From positions 1-20,313 of the forward strand of contig JASKJZ010000009.1 in assembly GCA_030154385.1 (NCBI GenBank): a stretch of 20,313 nucleotides of DNA, given 5' to 3'. Under the pieces are notes generated by a model. It worked only from the letters and a program-made list of their open reading frames with translations, was not told the DNA's origin and did no database searches. This DNA is from Clostridiales bacterium. Its GTDB lineage: Bacteria > Bacillota_A > Clostridia > Lachnospirales > Lachnospiraceae. Position numbers and translations under genes: made by a program. This document shows, piece after piece, positions 15,558 to 20,313 of the stretch. Each line of letters starts with the position of its first letter. Positions within the stretch are counted from its first letter, which is position 1.

Positions 15558-18500
15558 ATGAACCAGAAACGATGGGGGAGGTACCTTCCCTATGTAACAG
15601 CTATTTTGTTATGCTTGTTGCTATTAAACGGATCAAATTCCATCATCGCGCATGCGTATGTGTCGGCACTTGGAAATGTGACAGGGACGCAGGTGGATGG
15701 AAGGACACTTACCTTGACTGTTGATAACGGTGCCGAAGCAAACGACGATTTCTTGGTAATGGAGGCCTGCAGCGATGGTGTTCTTCGGGTGGATTACCGA
15801 CCAAATGGAATCGCACCGAGTGTGGATACCCCGATAATTGATCCCGCCTTGACCTGGGATAGTATCAATGCGACGATTGATACCAGTGGAGATCCCATCA
15901 CGATATCCACTACGGATATGCGGATCGAGATTTCCAGAACGCCTTGTCGGATGCGTGTAAAGAAAGCCGATGGTACGACGCTATTTTATGAGCCTTCCGC
16001 CGGTGGAGTCTTTTATGATGGTGTTCGATTTGTGCGCCAGGAGGCGACCAATATCTATGGCATTCACTCCTATGACTGCTTTTCAGACAACGGTGAGCTT
16101 CTGCGAAACAATAACACGAGTGCTGCCACTGCGGGACAGCAGGGAAATTCAGGCGGACCGTTTCTATGGTCAAGTGCAGGGTATGGGCTTTTAGTGGATT
16201 CGGATGGAGGCTATCCATATACAAACGCAACGGATAAAAAGATGGAATTTTATTATGGCGGGACACCGACCGAGGGAAGGCGTTATGTTAAGCAGGATGT
16301 GGAGTACTACATTTTGCTTGGAGCGCCGAAGGAAATCCTGAAAAGCTATTATAAAATAACAGGTACCTCTCCGATGATGCCAAGGTGGTCGCTTGGGTTT
16401 TCAAACTTTGAGTGGAATATTGATGAGACAGAGCTTACAAACATGGTGGATACCTACCGTGCCAAGAACATTCCAATTGATAGCTATGCGCTGGATTACG
16501 ACTGGAAAAAATACGGTGAGAACAATTACGGCGAGTTTGCGTTCAATACCACAAAGTTTCCGTCTGCCGCCACAACATCCCTAAAGACTACGATGGAAAA
16601 CAAAGGAATAAAGCTGATTGGGATTACAAAGCCGCGTATTGTGACGAAGCTTTCGGATGGAAGTGCTACGGTACAAGGACTGGATGCACAGGCGGGGAAC
16701 TATTTTTATCCTGGGCACAATGAGTACACAGACTACTTTTTACCAGTTACCGTGCGAAGTATTGATCCTTATAATGCTTCCATGAGAAGCTGGTTCTGGG
16801 ATCATTCAAAGGATGCCTTTGATAAGGGAATTGTAGGCTGGTGGAACGATGAAACCGATAAGGTCTCATCGAATGGCGCCGAGTACTGGTTCGGGAACTT
16901 TACCACCCTGCATTTGTCACAGGCAATCTATGAGGGACAAAAAGGCTATACGCAAGGACAGACAAGAGTGTGGCAGACCGCAAGAAATTACTATCCTGGC
17001 ACACAGCGGTATGCGACCAGTATCTGGTCAGGAGATGTTGGAGCGCAGTTCTATAAGGGAGAAAGCATTAGCTGGGCCGCTGGTCTAAAGGAGCAAAAGG
17101 CGGTACTTTTATCAAGCATCAACAATGGACAGCCAAAATGGGGTATGGATGGCGGTGGCTTTAATCAAAACTCGGGAACCATCCAAAATCCAAGTCCAGA
17201 GCTCTATACCAGATGGCTTCAATTTGGAGCCTTTACGCCAGTTTTCCGCGTGCATGGCAACAACTATCAGCAGCGGCAGCCTTGGTATTATGGAAGTACT
17301 GCAGAAGAGGCGGTAAAGGCAGTCATTCAGTTACGCTATTCCTTGCTTCCTTATTTGTATTCCTATGAAAGAGGCGCCTATGATACAGGGCTTGGTCTGA
17401 TTCGCCCCTTGGTGTTTGATTATCCAGAGGATACTAATGTGGCAAATGATACGGATGCCTGGATGTTTGGAGATTCTCTTTTGGTAGCACCAGTTACCCA
17501 AAGAGGACAGACGGTAAAATGGATTTACTTGCCTGCTGGCGAATGGACGGATTATAACCGCGGCACTACCTATACGGGAGGCCGCTATATCCCATATTCA
17601 TTGGATGCTAAGGATTTAAATGACATCCCGTTATTTGTAAAGGCAGGAGCCATCCTTCCAACACAAAAGGTACTTGACTATGTGGGAGAAGAAAGCATAG
17701 ATTCGTTGACTGTAGAGGTGTTCCCAAGCGACCAAATGAGTACCTTTGACTATTACGATGACGATGGCGCGACCTATAACTATGAGTCAGGAGCCTATGT
17801 AGGGCAAAGCATCTCCTGTGTGAAGTCTGGTGATACGGTAAATGTAAGCATAGGGGCAAAAGAAGGAAATTATACAAATGGTGTATCGCATTATTATCTG
17901 GCGGTTCACAAAAAAGCGGGTCAAACCGTGACCTTAAATGGCACTGCGCTATCTAGCTTTTCTGATATGACAGCATTGAAAGCAGCTTCCACAAGCGGGT
18001 ATGTAGTATCAAAGGATGTGTACGGGGAGGTTACTTATGTAAAGGTGCCAGCGCTTTCTAGTACGGAACTTGAAGTGGTAGTATCTGGCACAACCCAAGT
18101 TGCGTCTGATGCTATCGTTTATGAAGCAGAGGATGCTTCCCTGTCTGGAGCTACGCCGCAAACAAAAGCTGGTGTGAATCAAAATCACAGCGGGTATTCG
18201 GGCACTGGATTTGCAGACGGCTTTTGGCAGGATGAGGCAGCGGTCACGTTTTATGCCAAGGTTTCCAATGCAGGCGCATTCCCTGTCACCCTGCGATATG
18301 CAAATGGAGGAACCCTCACGCAGACGATGAGCATTTATGTCAATGGAAGCTATGAGGCCAAGGTCAGCTTTTTACCAACGGGAAGCTGGGATAGCTGGGC
18401 AAGCGTGACACAAATCCTTCCATTATCCGCAGGAAACAATAGCATAACCGTCAAGTATGACTCAAGTGCCTCGGATACCGGAAATGTGAACCTGGATTAT

Positions 18501-19388
18501 CTATCCGTTCCATTTTTCCCTGATCAAATTATTGCAGAGGCAGAGTATGGAGCACTTTATGGAAGTGCTGCTACCAATACGAATCATTGGTTCTACCAAG
18601 GAAGCGGTTTTGTAGATGGGATGACTTCGGTTGGTGCTAAGGTAAGTGTTTCTGTGGATGTGCCGAATGCAGGCAGCTATACAACACTGCTTCGTTACTG
18701 CAATGGAAATACGGGAAACAAGACGGTTAATGTATATGTCAACGAGGTCTATCGCACGACCCTAACACTTCCTGGCAATGGAGGAAACTGGAATGATTGG
18801 CAGCAGTTAAGTACATCGTTATCTCTTTCGGAAGGAGAAAATACCATTTCCTATTGCTATGACAGCTCCAATTCGGGGAATATAAACCTCGATCAGGTGA
18901 CAGTGCTGGTAAATGCAACCGGAGGACTCTCTCTCAATCGACTGGATAATCCAGGCTTTGAGCGGGGCAGTAACTCCTCAAACTGGGTTGAATGGCATCC
19001 AAGCGGACAGGCACTTGCCTATGGGATCGATTCGGGTTCTGGTACCAACCCTCCAGAATCGCCGAAGGAAGGCGATAAGCGGGCATATTTCTATCAGTCA
19101 GGTGCCTATCAGCAAAGCATACATCAGGGGGTATCCGTAGAAAATGGAACCTATCAAGTGGAGGCCTGGGTAAAATGTGCCAATACAGCACCCTCCACCT
19201 GGAGACTGGAAGTAACGAACTACGGGGGAACTGCTATCAACTATGACCTGCCAACGACTAATGGCTGGAAACATGTTCTGCTCGACAATATAAATGTGAC
19301 AAACGGCTATCTTGATGTTGGATTTTATGTCGTCTCATCCGGAGGCACCACAATCCATATTGATAGCGTTTCGCTGAAAAAAAAGTAA
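15558..19388 (+). CDS. ctsZ: Secreted multimodular GH31 6-alpha-glucosyltransferase-like enzyme with two CBM35 modules
   Basis: 1276 residues. The ATG at 15558 is 6 nt after GGGAGGAGG; the ATG at 15552 abuts that site and is less likely. Signal peptide with a hydrophobic core at ~10-23 and likely cleavage after AHA (residue 33). The GH31 core runs to ~840, with FSNFEWNIDE and SYALDYDWKKYGENNYGEF at substrate-binding positions, nucleophile Asp431 in GWWNDE and acid/base Asp493 in WSGDVG. CBM35-1 is ~853-984 (YEAEDASLSG), CBM35-2 ~989-1117 (AEAEYGALYG). A last beta-sandwich, ~1120-1276, begins LDNPGFERGSNSSNW and resembles CBM61 or CBM4_9-type modules. This order and length match 6-alpha-glucosyltransferases (CtsZ, Paenibacillus 6TG31A type) that cap maltooligosaccharides with alpha-1,6-glucose, the first step toward cycloalternan. 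No sortase motif or surface-layer domain is visible, so it is probably free or bound to glucan. It starts 18 nt after the preceding gene. Confidence 0.87.
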   Translation: MNQKRWGRYLPYVTAILLCLLLLNGSNSIIAHAYVSALGNVTGTQVDGRTLTLTVDNGAEANDDFLVMEACSDGVLRVDYRPNGIAPSVDTPIIDPALTWDSINATIDTSGDPITISTTDMRIEISRTPCRMRVKKADGTTLFYEPSAGGVFYDGVRFVRQEATNIYGIHSYDCFSDNGELLRNNNTSAATAGQQGNSGGPFLWSSAGYGLLVDSDGGYPYTNATDKKMEFYYGGTPTEGRRYVKQDVEYYILLGAPKEILKSYYKITGTSPMMPRWSLGFSNFEWNIDETELTNMVDTYRAKNIPIDSYALDYDWKKYGENNYGEFAFNTTKFPSAATTSLKTTMENKGIKLIGITKPRIVTKLSDGSATVQGLDAQAGNYFYPGHNEYTDYFLPVTVRSIDPYNASMRSWFWDHSKDAFDKGIVGWWNDETDKVSSNGAEYWFGNFTTLHLSQAIYEGQKGYTQGQTRVWQTARNYYPGTQRYATSIWSGDVGAQFYKGESISWAAGLKEQKAVLLSSINNGQPKWGMDGGGFNQNSGTIQNPSPELYTRWLQFGAFTPVFRVHGNNYQQRQPWYYGSTAEEAVKAVIQLRYSLLPYLYSYERGAYDTGLGLIRPLVFDYPEDTNVANDTDAWMFGDSLLVAPVTQRGQTVKWIYLPAGEWTDYNRGTTYTGGRYIPYSLDAKDLNDIPLFVKAGAILPTQKVLDYVGEESIDSLTVEVFPSDQMSTFDYYDDDGATYNYESGAYVGQSISCVKSGDTVNVSIGAKEGNYTNGVSHYYLAVHKKAGQTVTLNGTALSSFSDMTALKAASTSGYVVSKDVYGEVTYVKVPALSSTELEVVVSGTTQVASDAIVYEAEDASLSGATPQTKAGVNQNHSGYSGTGFADGFWQDEAAVTFYAKVSNAGAFPVTLRYANGGTLTQTMSIYVNGSYEAKVSFLPTGSWDSWASVTQILPLSAGNNSITVKYDSSASDTGNVNLDYLSVPFFPDQIIAEAEYGALYGSAATNTNHWFYQGSGFVDGMTSVGAKVSVSVDVPNAGSYTTLLRYCNGNTGNKTVNVYVNEVYRTTLTLPGNGGNWNDWQQLSTSLSLSEGENTISYCYDSSNSGNINLDQVTVLVNATGGLSLNRLDNPGFERGSNSSNWVEWHPSGQALAYGIDSGSGTNPPESPKEGDKRAYFYQSGAYQQSIHQGVSVENGTYQVEAWVKCANTAPSTWRLEVTNYGGTAINYDLPTTNGWKHVLLDNINVTNGYLDVGFYVVSSGGTTIHIDSVSLKKK

Positions 19389-19400
19389 AAGAGGAAAGTT

Positions 19401-20039
19401 ATGAAATATGATGCAGTAATTTTTGACCTGGATGGCGTGATCTGCCATACCGATCAGTACCATTACCAGGCCTGGAAGGCGATTGCAGACCAGTATGGTA
19501 TTTATTTCGACGAGGCAATCAACAATCGGTTACGAGGGGTGAGCCGTATGGAAAGTCTTAATATCATTTTGGAGGCACAGCCCGAACGCTTTTGTGTGGA
19601 GGAAAAAGAAGCGCTCTGTGCAAAAAAAAATAAAATCTATCAAGAGCTTTTACAGGGGCTGTCTCCAAATGATGTGGAAGCGGCAGTCGATAAGACCTTA
19701 AGCACCTTGCGACAAAAAGGGGTGAAGCTGGCAATTGCTTCCTCCAGTAAAAATGCCAGATTTATTCTTGATAAGCTTGACTTGATGCATCGTTTTGATG
19801 TGGTGGTGGATGGAAATCAGATCACAAAATCAAAGCCAGATCCGCAAGTGTTTGTGCTGGCAGCGCAAACACTTGGAGTACAAACAAAAAAGTGCCTGGT
19901 GGTCGAGGATTCTGTCGCAGGGGTAGTGGCAGCCAAGGCAGGCGGCATGGACTGCGCGGGTCTTTTAGAAGCAGGTCAGGATAAGCGATGCGATCATTCT
20001 TTGAATTCGCTTGACGAAATATTAAACTTTTTGCAATAA
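19401..20039 (+). CDS. pgmB: Beta-phosphoglucomutase
   Basis: 212 residues, ATG preceded by AGAGGAAAG, 12 nt after the GH31 stop. All landmarks of beta-phosphoglucomutase are present. Motif I FDLDGVICHTD gives nucleophile Asp9 and acid/base Asp11, and His21 in DQYHYQAW matches the cap-closing histidine of the Lactococcus enzyme. LRGVSRMESL carries the phosphate-binding Arg. SSSKN, TKSKPDP and VVEDSVAG supply the remaining active-site Ser/Lys/Glu-Asp. It interconverts beta-glucose 1-phosphate and glucose 6-phosphate in the cytoplasm, feeding glycolysis. The partner is the GH65 phosphorylase at 3037, in the other operator-controlled unit. It is the last gene of the large operon, and no frameshift or missing residue is seen. 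Confidence 0.95.
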   Translation: MKYDAVIFDLDGVICHTDQYHYQAWKAIADQYGIYFDEAINNRLRGVSRMESLNIILEAQPERFCVEEKEALCAKKNKIYQELLQGLSPNDVEAAVDKTLSTLRQKGVKLAIASSSKNARFILDKLDLMHRFDVVVDGNQITKSKPDPQVFVLAAQTLGVQTKKCLVVEDSVAGVVAAKAGGMDCAGLLEAGQDKRCDHSLNSLDEILNFLQ

Positions 20040-20052
20040 AAAGGAAAAAGCG

Positions 20053-20086
20053 GCAAGAATTACATGCGATTTTCGCTTGCATTTTG
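20053..20086 (+). terminator. Weak possible terminator after pgmB
   Basis: ATGCGA (20064-20069) can pair with TTGCAT (20077-20082), one G-U pair, loop of 7, followed by TTTG; GCAAG/CTTGC (20053-20057 with 20076-20080) and GCGA/TCGC are competing stems. The T run is short, so termination here is uncertain and may instead happen at the larger hairpin at 20131. Confidence 0.35.
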
Positions 20087-20130
20087 TCCAAAATTCGAGT
20101 AAACTGTCAGTAATTACAAAAGAAAAAAAG

Positions 20131-20208
20131 AAAAGCTTGGAATGATTATTATACAAAAGAAGACGCACCCAAGGTGCCTGTTTGTGTAGCAATCATATCC
20201 AAGCTTTT
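20131..20208. repeat. Large inverted repeat I, possibly a bidirectional terminator
   Basis: AAAAGCTTGGA (20131-20141) pairs perfectly with TCCAAGCTTTT (20198-20208). ATGATT (20142-20147) continues the stem with AATCAT (20191-20196) past one bulged A. Inside are TACA/TGTA and a tip hairpin GCACC-CAA-GGTGC (20165-20177). TTTTG follows on the plus strand. Read on the minus strand, the stem is followed by a long T-rich tract (complement of 20120-20134), so it would terminate minus-strand transcripts well. At 78 nt it is long for a terminator and could also be a structured RNA or a repeat-family element. Confidence 0.6.
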
Positions 20209-20217
20209 GTGATACCA

Positions 20218-20271
20218 GGGTCAAACGGTCATGTTTTCATGCTTGCATGAAAAAACATGACAAGTTGACCC
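20218..20271. repeat. Large inverted repeat II
   Basis: GGGTCAA (20218-20224) pairs with TTGACCC (20265-20271). After a 3x3 internal loop, GTCATGTTTTCATG (20228-20241) pairs with CATGAAAAAACATGAC (20246-20261) with two bulged As and a CTTG tetraloop. No coding frame or T run is attached. The function is unknown; a short interspersed palindromic repeat or structured RNA are possibilities. Confidence 0.7.
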
Positions 20272-20276
20272 GCAAC

Positions 20277-20313
20277 CCATGAGAAGGGAGCCCAGAGGGC
20301 GGAGTTCTCATGG
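20277..20313. repeat. Inverted repeat III at the right window edge
   Basis: CCATGAGAA (20277-20285) pairs perfectly with TTCTCATGG (20305-20313), with an inner GCCC-AGA-GGGC stem (20290-20300). The outer arm reaches the last base of the window, so it may extend further. It stands only 5 nt from repeat II. Confidence 0.65.

Noticed and set aside
1..20313. CRISPR arrays, tRNA or rRNA genes, insertion sequences, phage genes
   Set aside because: No regularly spaced direct repeats, no cloverleaf or rRNA-like segments, and no transposase, integrase or phage proteins were seen in any frame.

Overview
The window looks like a chromosomal accessory-carbohydrate locus of a Gram-positive anaerobe, probably a Lachnospiraceae-like Clostridia member. 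The grounds are strong AGGAGG-type ribosome sites, several TTG starts, a YesN/AraC-type regulator, a LacI-type regulator, lipoprotein-dependent ABC import and moderate to low G+C. The taxonomic call is inference only. All genes lie on the plus strand.

Layout. (1) Positions 1-1148: the 3' part of an AraC-type regulator cut by the left edge, then a HAD phosphatase-like gene. (2) 1152-5262: a promoter with a LacI-type operator (P1/O1) drives an unassigned (alpha/alpha)6-barrel glycosidase and a GH65 disaccharide phosphorylase. (3) 5252-5450: a perfect consensus promoter (P2), whose -35 box lies in the last codons of GH65, followed by two more operators (O2, O3) with a structured leader between them. 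(4) 5451-9643: LacI regulator, two MalF/MalG-type permeases and a lipoprotein sugar-binding protein flanked by mRNA hairpins. (5) 9740-19388: three GH31 enzymes. One is cytoplasmic; one is secreted with a CBM35 but broken by two frameshifts; one is a 1276-residue secreted enzyme with two CBM35 modules and a further C-terminal module. (6) 19401-20039: a genuine beta-phosphoglucomutase. (7) 20040-20313: a weak terminator and three consecutive large inverted repeats running to the window edge.

How it fits together (inference from families). The two secreted GH31 enzymes match the architecture of 6-alpha-glucosyltransferase (CtsZ-like) and 3-alpha-isomaltosyltransferase (CtsY, cycloalternan-forming enzyme-like). 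Together these convert starch-type maltooligosaccharides into cyclic alternating alpha-1,3/alpha-1,6 tetrasaccharide (cycloalternan). The ABC transporter would import the ring. The cytoplasmic GH31, a full-length paralogue of the secreted transferase, would open or cleave it. GH65 phosphorylase would release beta-glucose 1-phosphate, which PgmB converts to glucose 6-phosphate. The LacI protein probably represses both transcription units through the shared operator CTTAAnCGnTTAAG, which I read three times in the window.

Main oddities: the ring-closing enzyme gene is frameshifted twice as read here; the leader of the large operon carries a terminator-like hairpin between two operators; no transporter ATPase is present; the glycosidase at 1221 has no clear family; and the right end holds three tandem palindromes of unknown identity.
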